Assembly (NCBI GenBank): GCA_016871515.1
Contig: VHDE01000010.1
Location: 1 to 64,000 of the forward strand
Length of the DNA stretch: 64,000 nucleotides
Source: Verrucomicrobiota bacterium
GTDB lineage: Bacteria; Verrucomicrobiota; Verrucomicrobiia; Limisphaerales; SIBE01
Direction: 5' to 3'
Part shown: in pieces, positions 1 through 8,593 of the stretch
Numbering within the stretch: position 1 is the first letter of the stretch
Layout of the letters: every line of letters starts with the position of its first letter
The notes under the pieces: generated by a model
Database searches by the model: none
What the model was told of the DNA's origin: nothing
The model's input: only the letters and a program-made list of their open reading frames with translations
Position numbers and translations under genes: made by a program

Positions 1-778
1 TTGGCCGGATGGACCGACTGCGATGACGTGGGACGTTTCTTGGCCGAAGGACGGGTTGCCGGGAGGAGGTCCCAGCAGGCCATGAGGTGGCCGCAGCCGC
101 AGGGCTAACTTTCCCAAAGACCGCCGAAGGATTGACGGACCGAGGATGGTATTGCCTTTCATCCCGTGTGGCGGGACTACTTTGGCGCTGCTGACATCTC
201 TGAGGGCAGGGCCGGTGAGACGCCGTTCCTGCCGCCAGCGCGTGGGGCTCGCCTTTTGTTGCTGACTTATAGCGGGCCGTTACGCTGCGGGGGCAGAGAC
301 GCTGTGAGACTTCACCGGTTGATGTGAACGCACTGAATGGCTGACATGACGGCGCGTAGCACCCCAGCGGGTTGGCTGTCGATAACCGCCTTTGCGACAG
401 CAGGAGCTTTCCCTATTGGGGCAGAAAGCCCGGACTTCGCGTTAGCACAGGACGCTCGTCCTCCGCTTGGGCCAAAACGCCTCCCTGTCTGGCCGTGGGA
501 ACGGGCCTCTTCGCGATGGTCCATCGCTGAACCACCCTGGCGACATTCCCGCGGGCAAGCCCAAGGTTTTGTTCCCACGGACTGATTGCACGCGGATGCA
601 ATCAGGTGGTCTGACAGGGCTAGCACTGTTTGTTCCACTCTCACATTCACACTACGGTTCGCGCCGCGCTACGACGGAATGTCTGTCTGAGCCGGGGTAG
701 TCCCGATCTGCGACCATGCGCGACCAAATCAAACAGAATAGCATTTGCTTTCATGGGCGCTTCCGTTATTCAATCGTC
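1..778. other. Unassigned 0.8 kb left-edge region
   Basis: I see no convincing gene here. The ORF track offers three overlapping open frames on both strands between about 312 and 700, but their translations are arginine/proline/serine rich, overlap one another and match no family I recognise. The stretch could be a structured non-coding RNA, a decayed mobile element or simple intergenic DNA. No tRNA, tmRNA or RNase P core motif was recognisable. Confidence 0.3.
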
Positions 779-1641
779 ATGAAAACTAGCATTCTCTTTC
801 TCGCACTCCTGAGTTCCATCACTGCGCTGGCTCAAGCTCAAGGCCCGGACTATTCAAAAGTAGAGATCAAAGCCACGCACGTCGCCGGCAACGTCTATAT
901 GCTCGAAGGTCTCGGCGGCAATATCGGTGTCTCCGTCGGACCCGATGGCGTCCTCATGGTCGATGACCAATACATCACAGCGCCGCGAAGATCGATGCCG
1001 CGCTGGAAAAACTGGACAAAGGGCCCCTCAAGTTCGTGTTGAACACGCACGTTCATGGCGATCACACCGGAGGCAATGCGCACTTCGGCCGCAAAGCTGA
1101 CATTATTGCCCACACCAATGTCCGCAAACGGCTCTCTGGAAATCCGGCGACGCCGAAGGAAGCCCTGCCTGTCCTCACCTTCGACGACTCACTTTCAGTG
1201 CATTTTAACGGCGAGGAGATTCGAGTCCTTCATTTGCCGCCCGGGCATACCGACGGCGACAGCGTGATTCATTTCACGAAGTCAGGCGTTGTCCATACCG
1301 GCGACCAGTTTGTCAACGCGCCTTTTCCGTTCATCGACCTTGGCAGTGGCGGCGATGTAGCCGGCTACATCAAGAATGTTGAAACGATGTTGGAGAAAAT
1401 TCCATCCGACGCCAAAATTATTCCAGGTCATGGCGCGCTGGCGACTCGGGAAGACCCGAAGAAATTCCACCGCATGCTGACCGAAACGGTGTCGATCGTG
1501 CGCAAAGCCATTACGGAAGGGAAAACGCTCGAACAGGTCCAAGCCGCTGGGTTGCCGGCGGACTACAAGGATTGGGGTGCTGGCTTCATCAACGTGAACC
1601 GCTGGCTCCAGATCATGTACAACAATCTCAACAAGAAATAG
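779..1641 (+). pseudogene. Metallo-beta-lactamase-fold hydrolase, exported, single-base frameshift
   Basis: The first frame, from ATG 779, encodes a signal peptide (MKTSILFLALLSSITALAQA) and the first MBL strand, with GNVYMLEG and DDQY. The second frame, open to 1641, continues with AALEKLDKGPLKFVLNTHVHGDHTGG. The HxHxDH zinc motif, the GHTDGDS segment, HTGDQF and the late PGHG histidine are all present, so the metal site is complete once the frames are joined. The frames meet near 975-987, where one base appears to be missing. The rebuilt protein would be about 287 aa, normal for secreted members of the family that act in the periplasm on ester or lactam-like bonds. The substrate is unknown. 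A sequencing error is the alternative to a real pseudogene. Confidence 0.85.
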
Positions 1642-1650
1642 GCGTGTCGT

Positions 1651-1738
1651 CATGCCAGGAGCGCGGCGTCCCGCCTGTCCGGCATCTGCGTCCACCAAGA
1701 GCAGGACAGGCGAGACACGCTGTCCTGCTGCATTCATG
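1651..1738. repeat. Family A palindromic repeat, copy 1
   Basis: The left half carries GCGTCCCGCCTGTCC and the right half GACAGGCGAGACACGCTGTCC. Between them is the conserved loop TGCGTCCACCAAGAGCA, and the copy ends in TTCATGGG. It fills the gap between the MBL gene and the PAP2 gene, whose start codon lies only 17 bp further on. Confidence 0.8.
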
Positions 1739-1754
1739 GGCGGTCCGACAACTT

Positions 1755-2825
1755 ATGAGAATCGCTGCAGCAGCTCTCTTGTTGGGCGCTGTTGTTCTGA
1801 CGACAAGCGGCGCGTCGGCCTCATTTCTCGAAGAATTGCACCGCTCCGAAATCGAACAGACGCTCCGATTTCAAGAAGGTGGCGGTTGGGCCGAGATCAT
1901 GAAATGGATTTCGCGTTTGGGGCCAGGTCCATTTATTGCCGTTTTTGCATTCTTGTACCTCAGCGTGGATTCACGGATCGCGACAAGGCTGATTCTGCTT
2001 TATTTCTTGAGCGCCTGCGTGCGTGACTTGCTGGCGATGAGCTTTCGATCGCCGCGCCCGTACTGGCTCGATTCGCGCGTCACAACGTTCACAGCGAAGC
2101 CATTTTCAGCGAGCAGTTACAGTTTCCCTTCGGGACACGCAACTGTTGGAACAACCTTATGGGTTTACGCGGCGAGTCTTGTCAACAAGCCGTGGGCGTG
2201 GGTCGCGGGGTTTTCGGTCGCGATTCTGATTTGTATTTCGCGCGTCTATCTGGGCGTTCATTACATCAGCGATGTTGTCGCGGGATTTCTGTTGGGACTC
2301 TTCTTTGTGCTCTGTTTCCGAATTGCCGAAACGAAACTTGGTCCCATCTTCAAGCAAATGAGTTTCGGCAAGTTGGTGGCATATTCCGCGCTGGCGGCCT
2401 TCGCCATGATCGCGGCCGCCGTGTTCGTCCGATGGGCCATCTCAAACTCGCCCGACCCTGCGGATTGGGCGACGTTCGCCAAACGCGTTCGAACGTTGAA
2501 GGGCGTCGCGAAGGACGCCGGTGTGGTTTTGGGACTTGGCGTCGGCATTGCTATGTCGCGCCGCTGGGCGCCCTTCGACGCGAGCGGCCCTTGGGGACAG
2601 CGGATTCTGCGGACAGTGATCGCGGCGGCTGTGATTGGACCGCTGGTTTGGCTTTTCCGAAAAAAGATTCCGCAAGAGCCGGAGGTTCTGGGCACGGCAA
2701 TTCAGTTTAGCCTCGCTATGTTCGGAGCTTGGACATTGTCATTCCTCTTGCCTTGGATTTTCCTGCGGACGGGCCTGGCGCCCCGGGCACTTGACCAAAC
2801 GCCACCGTCGACAACCAGCGGCTGA
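1755..2825 (+). CDS. PAP2-family membrane phosphatase
   Basis: This 356 aa protein has the three PAP2/acid phosphatase motifs in order: SFRSPRPYW (motif 1, RP pair), SFPSGHAT (motif 2, with the catalytic histidine) and SRVYLGVHYISDVVAG (motif 3, nucleophilic histidine and aspartate). Hydrophobic segments surround the motifs, as expected of an inner-membrane enzyme hydrolysing lipid phosphates such as undecaprenyl pyrophosphate or phosphatidic acid at the periplasmic face. An additional C-terminal set of membrane segments (about residues 200-340) is not part of the core domain. The ORF track begins at 1572, but that extension is translated repeat. ATG 1755, followed by a signal-like MRIAAAALLLGAVVLTTSG, is the better start. 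The substrate is not determinable. Confidence 0.9.
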   Translation: MRIAAAALLLGAVVLTTSGASASFLEELHRSEIEQTLRFQEGGGWAEIMKWISRLGPGPFIAVFAFLYLSVDSRIATRLILLYFLSACVRDLLAMSFRSPRPYWLDSRVTTFTAKPFSASSYSFPSGHATVGTTLWVYAASLVNKPWAWVAGFSVAILICISRVYLGVHYISDVVAGFLLGLFFVLCFRIAETKLGPIFKQMSFGKLVAYSALAAFAMIAAAVFVRWAISNSPDPADWATFAKRVRTLKGVAKDAGVVLGLGVGIAMSRRWAPFDASGPWGQRILRTVIAAAVIGPLVWLFRKKIPQEPEVLGTAIQFSLAMFGAWTLSFLLPWIFLRTGLAPRALDQTPPSTTSG

Positions 2826-2831
2826 TTTAAT

Positions 2832-3407
2832 TTACTCCGACGCGGCTCCCACCTTGCGGACCAATTCACGCACGAGCGGTTTGGCGCGCTCAAAGGCGTC
2901 GCGCAATTCGACAAGTTCCGGAATCACCGCCTCTGAAAACGCATTCTCGATTTGAGCCGGCGTGACCTGGTCGTGTTGGACCATGAATCTGATGTCGGCC
3001 ATGTCCTGGGCATCGTCACCGCGCATCATCTTCGTGAGAACGAGGTCCACAGTTGCTGGTCGAAAAAGGCGCAACCAACGTGTAGGAGGTCGAAGAACTG
3101 GCACGAGGTGTTTTTCCCAATCGTGGCGAAGGAAGACCTGGTCGGCGCGGAAAAGGTGTGTAATATAGAGTCCCTTCGGACCAAGCTCACGGTTTGTGGC
3201 TTCTTGTGCATCCCAGAAACTGTCGTCTTCCGAAAGCCGGTCCAAATCCGCGAGCGGTATGATCGCGTCGACATCCTTGGATTCTGCAACTTCTGGCGGT
3301 GCCGCTGTAAAGCCGAGACAAAGAGCAGCTCGGCCATACAAAATCAGCCGTGTGGATCGGCTCAAACGACCGTCAAACGTGGACAAAATGATCGACGGAT
3401 TATCCAT
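2832..3407 (-). CDS. DUF6036-like nucleotidyltransferase-fold protein
   Basis: This 191 aa protein has a nucleotidyltransferase-like layout: GRAALCLGFT near the N-terminus, the acidic pair KDVDAIIPL around residue 45, and a later MRGDDAQDMADIRFM helix resembling the DxxDI segment of DUF6036/AbiEii-type proteins. Its ATG overlaps the end of the upstream minus-strand gene by 8 bp (ATGGATAA), so the two are almost certainly co-translated. DUF6036 proteins commonly pair with a small DNA-binding or unknown partner in toxin-antitoxin-like modules. Such a role here is inference. It faces the PAP2 gene convergently with only a 6 bp gap. Confidence 0.7.
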   Translation of the reverse strand: MDNPSIILSTFDGRLSRSTRLILYGRAALCLGFTAAPPEVAESKDVDAIIPLADLDRLSEDDSFWDAQEATNRELGPKGLYITHLFRADQVFLRHDWEKHLVPVLRPPTRWLRLFRPATVDLVLTKMMRGDDAQDMADIRFMVQHDQVTPAQIENAFSEAVIPELVELRDAFERAKPLVRELVRKVGAASE

Positions 3408-4014
3408 TGACAGGCGCCACGGGTCCTGGGCGAATCCATTGAATAATGGTTTCGATTCCCCGGCGGGTCATTCCAGTCATGGCAACAAAGCGCGTGGGAT
3501 GAGGAACCACCGACGATTTGGGCGAGGCAACTGACGGCAGAAGGTTGAGCAGATTAATCCAAAAGTGGTTCTGCGGTTCAAATTTCCCCCCAGCCTCCGC
3601 CACGTAACGAACCACAGCTTGGCAGCGCTCGAGTAAAGATAGACGGGCGAGCTCTTCTGGGAGATTACCCGGCGCACTCAGCATAGCGGCACCCAATCGT
3701 ATCGTTTGTGGATCATAACGAAGCGCCGGATTCAGAAGGGCGATCGCGAGTTCAGCATTTGAAAATTGCTCCGATGAAACCAGCATGGGCGGTAATGGGC
3801 TCCCATCATGGTAGTAATTGCAACCTCGCTGCACCGCGAGAATCTCCAGTTCGCGCTGGCCCAGCCCCAAACGTCGCGCTTTCTGAAGCAACGGCGAAAT
3901 GTGCGTCGTCGTTCCAAGCTTCGCCGCCAATGTGGGCGCATCTGTTGCCATTCGGCTCCGAAGGTGCCCTGAAATCGCAGCGAAGTAAATGGCTTCAGTG
4001 CAACTTCCCATCAT
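3400..4014 (-). CDS. Hypothetical partner of the DUF6036-like protein
   Basis: I do not recognise this family. The frame is 204 aa from the first ATG; ATG 3951 (MATDAPTLAAKLG) is an equally good start giving 184 aa. It is mostly helical, with LLQKARRLGLGQRELEILAV followed by a cysteine/tyrosine segment, CNYYHD, and a conserved-looking C-terminal PHPTRFVAMTGMTRRGIE. It lies directly upstream of, and overlaps, the DUF6036-like gene, so the pair is probably an operon acting together. No helix-turn-helix or nuclease motif could be named with confidence. Confidence 0.6.
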   Translation of the reverse strand: MMGSCTEAIYFAAISGHLRSRMATDAPTLAAKLGTTTHISPLLQKARRLGLGQRELEILAVQRGCNYYHDGSPLPPMLVSSEQFSNAELAIALLNPALRYDPQTIRLGAAMLSAPGNLPEELARLSLLERCQAVVRYVAEAGGKFEPQNHFWINLLNLLPSVASPKSSVVPHPTRFVAMTGMTRRGIETIIQWIRPGPVAPVNG

Positions 4015-4189
4015 TTGCCGGGTGCGGCGCTTGGGGCTTTATACCCAATTCTCGCCGCGCGGGAAAAATTGAAGTCGGTGCGTTAGAAGACGCTTATGCT
4101 TTTGGAGGATAATGGATTGCCCCAGAAACGCGAATGGCATGACGTTCAGCAAGATGGTGCATCGGCCGCAAAAAGGCGTGGGAACGTCC

Positions 4190-4280
4190 CATGAACCGGA
4201 ACGTAGGATAGGCGTCCCGCCTGTCCAAGCATTTGCGTACAGCAAGAGCGTAGACAGGCGAGACGCGCTGTCCTGCCAGG
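4190..4280. repeat. Family A palindromic repeat, copy 2
   Basis: It begins CATGAACC, then GTAGGATAGGCGTCCCGCC, the loop TTTGCGTACAGCAAGAGC, and GACAGGCGAGACGCGCTG. It occupies the leader region of aroE. Confidence 0.85.
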
Positions 4281-4341
4281 CGCCGCCGCTACGGGAACTT
4301 TGCTCTTTGAAGCCATACCGTTCGTCCCTATTCTCCGGCGC

Positions 4342-5268
4342 GTGTCCGACTTGGCCGCAAATACGATTACCGCCGCGACGCGCTATTGCGCAGTGCTCGG
4401 CCATCCAATCAAGCATTCCGCGTCGCCAGCAATGCAGAACGCGGGCATTGCGGCCCTTGGGCTCGACTGGAGGTACCTCGCGTTCAATGTGCACCCTGAC
4501 AACTTAAGAGTTGCAATTCATGGCGCCAGAGCGATGCGCTTCATCGGCCTGAATCTCACCGTTCCGCACAAACTTTTAGCCTTGCACATGGTGGACGCAC
4601 TGGACGAGTCAGCCAAAACCTGGGGCGCCGTCAATACGATCCGATTCGAAAGCCGGCGGCAGGATGAGCAATGGAGGCCAATCGGCGAATTTGCGCCGGA
4701 AGAAATCTTCGAAATTCGCAGTCATGGATTCAACACGGACGCCGACGCGATTGTCCAATCTCTGCGCGAGGATCTCGGAGTGAATCTGCGCGATGCCTCG
4801 GTCTTACTCCTGGGCGCCGGTGGCGCGGGACGAGCGGCTGCATTGAAGTTGGCCGCCGAAAGCGTGAAAGCATTGTATCTGGTCAATCGGACGGAAACCA
4901 AAGCGACCGAAGTGGGACGCGAGATTCAAGCGCGGTTCCCGTCGGTTAAGGTGGCGATTGGTTATCCCAAGCACGCCATCGATTTGGCGCTCAATGCGAC
5001 TTCGCTGGGCTTGAAAGCAGACGATCCATTGCCACTCGACGAAGCGCGATTTCCGTTGCGCGATGCAGGCGCAGTGTACGACATGATCTATCGCCCGGCT
5101 GAAACTAAATTTCTTCAAGTAGCCAAAGCAGCGGGATGCCGCGTTGCGAACGGCTTGGGTATGTTGCTGTACCAAGGCGCGAAGGCACTGGAGATTTGGT
5201 CGGATCGTCCGGCGCCGATTGCAGTCATGCGGCGGGCCTTGAAAGAGAATGTTTATGGGACACAGTGA
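4342..5268 (+). CDS. aroE: Shikimate dehydrogenase
   Basis: This enzyme reduces 3-dehydroshikimate to shikimate with NADPH in aromatic amino acid synthesis. The N-terminal substrate domain shows VLGHPIKHSASPAMQNAG (the SxS shikimate-binding segment), GLNLTVPHK with the catalytic lysine, and GAVNTI. The NADP domain has LLLGAGGAGRAAALKL and the NRT segment, and the C-terminus has GLGMLLYQGAKALEIW. An insertion of roughly 15-20 residues precedes GFNTDADA compared with short AroE proteins. The open frame starts with TTG 4300, but GTG 4342 gives a normal N-terminus (308 aa) and avoids translating repeat A2. Another pathway gene, aroC, lies 3.3 kb away but is not in the same operon. Confidence 0.93.
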   Translation: MSDLAANTITAATRYCAVLGHPIKHSASPAMQNAGIAALGLDWRYLAFNVHPDNLRVAIHGARAMRFIGLNLTVPHKLLALHMVDALDESAKTWGAVNTIRFESRRQDEQWRPIGEFAPEEIFEIRSHGFNTDADAIVQSLREDLGVNLRDASVLLLGAGGAGRAAALKLAAESVKALYLVNRTETKATEVGREIQARFPSVKVAIGYPKHAIDLALNATSLGLKADDPLPLDEARFPLRDAGAVYDMIYRPAETKFLQVAKAAGCRVANGLGMLLYQGAKALEIWSDRPAPIAVMRRALKENVYGTQ

Positions 5269-5287
5269 AAAAGCCGCCATTCTTTCC

Positions 5288-5377
5288 GTGAACTGCTTGG
5301 CAGGAAAGCGCGTCTCGCCTGTCCAAGCGTTGAGGTGCATCGGGACAGGCGGGACGCGCTGTCCTGCGAAGTTCATG
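5288..5377. repeat. Family A palindromic repeat, copy 3
   Basis: The left part has GCGTCTCGCCTGTCC, the right part GGACAGGCGGGACGCGCTG, and the end is GTTCATGAGCGCAATGCG. The last piece is also found beside copies A6 and A8. Confidence 0.8.
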
Positions 5378-5429
5378 AGCGCAATGCGTGCGCAAGGCGA
5401 ATGGAGCCTCTCGATGAACCTCCTGGCAA

Positions 5430-5513
5430 GTAGTCCCGCCTTTAGGCGGCAGCATTTGCTGGCAGCGAAACACATTGGCGGAGGGCAATCGCACCGCCTG
5501 AAGCCGGGACTAC
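5430..5513. repeat. Family H palindromic repeat, GTAGTCCCGCC type
   Basis: This is an imperfect inverted repeat: GTAGTCCCGCCTTTAGGCGG on the left pairs with CCGCCTGAAGCCGGGACTAC on the right. A half copy with GTAGTCCCGGCTTTAGCCGG occurs at 15661. Confidence 0.8.
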
Positions 5514-5582
5514 ATACCACACCAGTGATGGTTGGCCAAATGCGAATTGCTGATAAGCGAGGGGCGATATTACCTCTTTCCT

Positions 5583-6746
5583 ATGTTTGACCCTCAACCT
5601 TGGGCCGCGGCGCCGTTTCATTTCTGGTCGGTGGTATTCTTCGTTCTCGGCTCGATGGTTGGGAGTTTGCTCAATGTCTGCATCCACCGCATGCCACGCG
5701 ATGAAAGTATTGTTTCCCCTGGTTCGCACTGCCCGCATTGCGGCTATGCGATTCCGTGGTTTTTAAACATTCCATTGCTTACCTGGCTTTATTTGCGCGG
5801 CAAATGCGCGAACTGCGCGGCGCCAATTTCGTTCCGCTATTTTCTCGTCGAGCTGCTGACAGGCGTCACGTTCCTGGGCGCCTGGCTCGCGCACGGCGCT
5901 CAATCGCCACTGCTGGCTTTGGCCTATTGCTTAGTGTTGTCCGGCTTCCTTGCAGCCACGTTCATCGACTTCGAACATTTCATCATTCCCGATCAAATCA
6001 CGCTGGGAGGAATCGCGGTGGGGTTTGTTTGCTCTGCCATCGTTCCGGCGCTGCACGCCGATCTATTTACCGGCGCCGTGCCGTCGGCGGCGCTGGCCTT
6101 GCGACGAAGCTTTCTCGGTATCTTGGTGGGCGGCGGATTGATTTACCTCATCTTGCGCATCGGAAAAATCTTGTTCGGCCGCCAAAGGTTCGCTCTTGAA
6201 CCGAACACGAAAGTCGTCTTTACCGAAACGGCGCTGCACCTGCCCGGCCAGGAAATTGCCTACGGCGATGTGTTTTATCGGAAGTCGGACGCGATTGCAT
6301 TCGAGGCGAAGAGCATTGAGTTGACAGACCGCTGCTATACTCATGTGGACGTGCGTCTGACACCGAGCCACCTCTGGGTTGGTGACGACAAATTCAATCC
6401 CGAAGAGATTCCTCGCATGGATGCAGTCACCGATCAGATTGTGTTGCCGCGCGAGGCGATGGGACTCGGTGATGTGAAATTCATGGCAGCGATCGGGGCG
6501 TTCCTCGGCTGGCAGGCCGTGATTTTTTCATTGATGCTCAGCGCGATGATTGGCGCGTTTGCAGGCTTGCTCTTGGTGGCATTGCGAAAGCAGGCTTGGT
6601 CGAGCCGTTTGCCGTACGGACCTTACATAGCGCTCGCAGCGACGCTCTGGATTTTTGCCGGCCATCCAATCGTCCATTGGTGGTTCAATGTTTTGAATCC
6701 TTGGCTGGCCCGGCAGTTGCAAGGGCTGCTTGGATTTGCGGTCTGA
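5583..6746 (+). CDS. Prepilin peptidase (A24 family) with interdomain insertion
   Basis: This membrane aspartyl protease and methyltransferase processes type IV pilin or type II secretion pseudopilins. The N-terminal domain carries the zinc-binding CPHC and CANC pairs between membrane segments. The catalytic aspartates appear as FIDFEHFIIPD and GLGDVKF. Between the two catalytic halves lies an insertion of about 100 residues (LFGRQRFALEP to MDAVTDQIVLP) that looks soluble and beta-rich. Classical PilD proteins are about 290 aa; this one is 387 aa. ATG 5583 is chosen because MFDPQPWAAAPFHFW leads directly into the first membrane segment; the ORF extends to 5532. No pilin gene is adjacent, so its substrates are elsewhere. 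Confidence 0.9.
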   Translation: MFDPQPWAAAPFHFWSVVFFVLGSMVGSLLNVCIHRMPRDESIVSPGSHCPHCGYAIPWFLNIPLLTWLYLRGKCANCAAPISFRYFLVELLTGVTFLGAWLAHGAQSPLLALAYCLVLSGFLAATFIDFEHFIIPDQITLGGIAVGFVCSAIVPALHADLFTGAVPSAALALRRSFLGILVGGGLIYLILRIGKILFGRQRFALEPNTKVVFTETALHLPGQEIAYGDVFYRKSDAIAFEAKSIELTDRCYTHVDVRLTPSHLWVGDDKFNPEEIPRMDAVTDQIVLPREAMGLGDVKFMAAIGAFLGWQAVIFSLMLSAMIGAFAGLLLVALRKQAWSSRLPYGPYIALAATLWIFAGHPIVHWWFNVLNPWLARQLQGLLGFAV

Positions 6747-6764
6747 GCGGTGACATTCAGAGAT

Positions 6765-6889
6765 CGTAGCGCAGACTTGCAGTCGGCATCGCGCCCGAAA
6801 AGATCGGGCAGTCTCGGTCCTTACGGATGCGCTGCAGAATGGAATTAAATGGAATTCTGCGATACAGCAGAGTGAAACTCCGCGCTACG
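6765..6889. repeat. Family B repeat, CGTAGCGCAGAC type, copy 1
   Basis: It begins CGTAGCGCAGAC and ends GCGCTACG, an inverted pair. In the middle it carries the hallmark CAGAATGGAATTAAATGGAATTCTG inner palindrome, here with GGAAT in place of the GTAT of copies B2 and B3. Confidence 0.75.
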
Positions 6890-6998
6890 TCGGTTCGAGC
6901 TGAAGGCCAGCATCGTTAGGCACGGCTCGCCTGAAAACGAGACTATGTGCAATCAGTCTATGGAAAGACTTCTCCGAAACAAAACTTCGCGCATTGAA

Positions 6999-7108
6999 CC
7001 CATGAACCTGAAGGCAGGGCGCGCCACTCCGTGCGCGCCGCCGCCGGCTTGCCCCATGGTCTTGCTCGGCGCGCACGGAGTGGCGCGCCCTGCCTTCAGG
7101 TTCATGGG
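6999..7108. repeat. Family A-type element with perfect 41 bp inverted repeat
   Basis: The left arm (6999-7039) begins CCCATGAACCTGAAGGCAGG. The right arm (7068-7108) is its exact reverse complement, ending CTGCCTTCAGGTTCATGGG. The loop is 28 nt. The termini match the CATGAACC/GGTTCATG ends of family A but the interior is different. The flank (TTCTCCGAAACA, GCGCATTG) is shared with copy A6. The right arm contains the likely start codon of the ceramidase-like gene (ATG 7104). Confidence 0.9.
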
Positions 7109-8507
7109 GAGGCGTAATACCATCTCGCGGCGGGCAGCGATCGAATTGCTCGGCTGCGCTGCGACCGGAGTTGTTTTGCCTGGCTGTGCGACGGCGCAAA
7201 GGCAGCCGCTGCGGCTCGCTGCGTTTAGCGCCGATGTCACTGTTCCGCAGGGCCATGGCATGATGGGCGGCGCATGGCTTTCAAAAAGCGTGGCTGATCC
7301 GCTCGAAGCGCACGGCTTTGTCTTACTGAGTGGCGAGGCGCCAGTTGTGTTCGTCTCCGTGGATTGGTGTGAGATTCGCAATGACGCATACGCGCGCTGG
7401 CAGACAGTCCTCGCTAACGCCGCTCACACCAGAACTGAGCGCGTGATGATTGCCACCGTGCATCAACACGACGCGCCGGTGGCTGATCTCGAAGCGGAAC
7501 GCATTTTGCGCAGTGGCAAGCTGGCGGGCACAGTGTGCGACTTGGAGTTTCACGAACGCGCGGTGCAAGCCGTGGCGCGTGCCCTCCGGAAGAGTCTGGC
7601 AAACGCAAAGCCAGTGACGCACATCGGCACGGGCCAAAGCAAAGTCGAGAAGATTGCTTCGAATCGCCGCTACCTGACGCCCGAGGGACGAGTGCGGTTT
7701 GATCGTACGAGCAGCACCCGCAACATCTTTGCGATCGACGCCGACGAGGGATTGATTGATCCATGGCTCAAGACGCTGAGCTTTTGGAATCGCGACATTC
7801 CACTCGCAGCGGTTAGCTTCTACGCCGTTCATCCGATGAGTTACTATGGGCAAGGCGAGGTCTCGGCGGATTTTCCCGGCCAGGCCCGGCGCCGCCGGCA
7901 ATCGGAGACGGCGGGGACAAAACAGATTTATTGCTCCGGCTGCAGCGGCAACGTAACGGCGGGCAAGTACAACAATGGCGCGCGCGAGAATCGCGTCGTG
8001 CTGGCCGATCGCCTTCACCAAGCCATGATCTCGGCTTGGCGCAACTCGACGAAACATTCTGTGCGCAGGACGGATTTTCGTGTTGCGAAGCTCCATCTTG
8101 AACCTCGCAATGACGCTGGCTTTGCGGTGGCTGAACTCGAACGGAAGCTGGAAATGGAGACCAGGCCGTTCCAGCAATGCCTGGCCGCGATGGGACTGAG
8201 CTGGCAACGCCGCGTCACTTCGGGCCGGCCTATCGAAGTGCCCGCGCTTGATTTCGGCGTCGCACAACTTCTTTTGCTGCCCGGCGAAGCTTACGTCGAA
8301 TTTCAGCTCGCCGCGCAACAGATGCGGCCTGATTCCTTTGTTTGCGTGGCAGGTTACGGTGACGGCGCCACGGGATACATACCCACAGAGAAGCACATCA
8401 CCGAAGATGACACTAATCTCGGCGACTGGTGCTGGGTCGCGCCAGGGAGCGAAGCCAGGCTTTTGGAAGCCATCGGCCGTGCCTTAAACAGCAAGCCACT
8501 TCAATAA
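7104..8507 (+). CDS. Neutral/alkaline ceramidase-like exported protein
   Basis: The mature region begins RLAAFSADVTVPQGHGMMGG, the typical opening of neutral ceramidase-like proteins. It continues with VSVDWCEIRND, ATVHQHDAP (metal-binding histidines), a VSFYAVHPMSYYGQGEVSADFPG block with the catalytic region, YCSGCSGNVTAGKYN, and LLLPGEAYVEFQ. The N-terminus has a Tat-like SRRAAIELLG followed by a lipobox-like VLPGCAT, so it is probably exported and possibly lipidated. At 467 aa it is shorter than ceramidases and lacks the C-terminal Ig-like domain. The amide substrate is unknown. The start codon lies in the right arm of a 41 bp inverted repeat; the ORF upstream of it is only translated repeat. 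Confidence 0.8.
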   Translation: MGRRNTISRRAAIELLGCAATGVVLPGCATAQRQPLRLAAFSADVTVPQGHGMMGGAWLSKSVADPLEAHGFVLLSGEAPVVFVSVDWCEIRNDAYARWQTVLANAAHTRTERVMIATVHQHDAPVADLEAERILRSGKLAGTVCDLEFHERAVQAVARALRKSLANAKPVTHIGTGQSKVEKIASNRRYLTPEGRVRFDRTSSTRNIFAIDADEGLIDPWLKTLSFWNRDIPLAAVSFYAVHPMSYYGQGEVSADFPGQARRRRQSETAGTKQIYCSGCSGNVTAGKYNNGARENRVVLADRLHQAMISAWRNSTKHSVRRTDFRVAKLHLEPRNDAGFAVAELERKLEMETRPFQQCLAAMGLSWQRRVTSGRPIEVPALDFGVAQLLLLPGEAYVEFQLAAQQMRPDSFVCVAGYGDGATGYIPTEKHITEDDTNLGDWCWVAPGSEARLLEAIGRALNSKPLQ

Positions 8508-8508
8508 C

Positions 8509-8591
8509 TTCGGCGCAGCGGGGTCTCGCAGAGCGCCGCTGCTCTCACCAAGGCATTTTGCGGCGCCCTGCCGGGACGCCGCGACGCCGAA
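8509..8591. repeat. Palindromic intergenic element between convergent genes
   Basis: TTCGGCGCAGCGG at the left pairs loosely with CGCGACGCCGAA at the right, with an inner AGAG/CTCT hairpin around GCGCCGC. It lies just past the ceramidase-like stop codon and reaches the 8594 end of aroC, and might act as a two-way terminator. There is no T-run. Confidence 0.45.
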
Positions 8592-8593
8592 AT

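Noticed and set aside
7323-8396. 357 aa minus-strand ORF within the ceramidase-like gene
   Set aside because: Shadow ORF; the plus-strand frame carries the recognisable family motifs.
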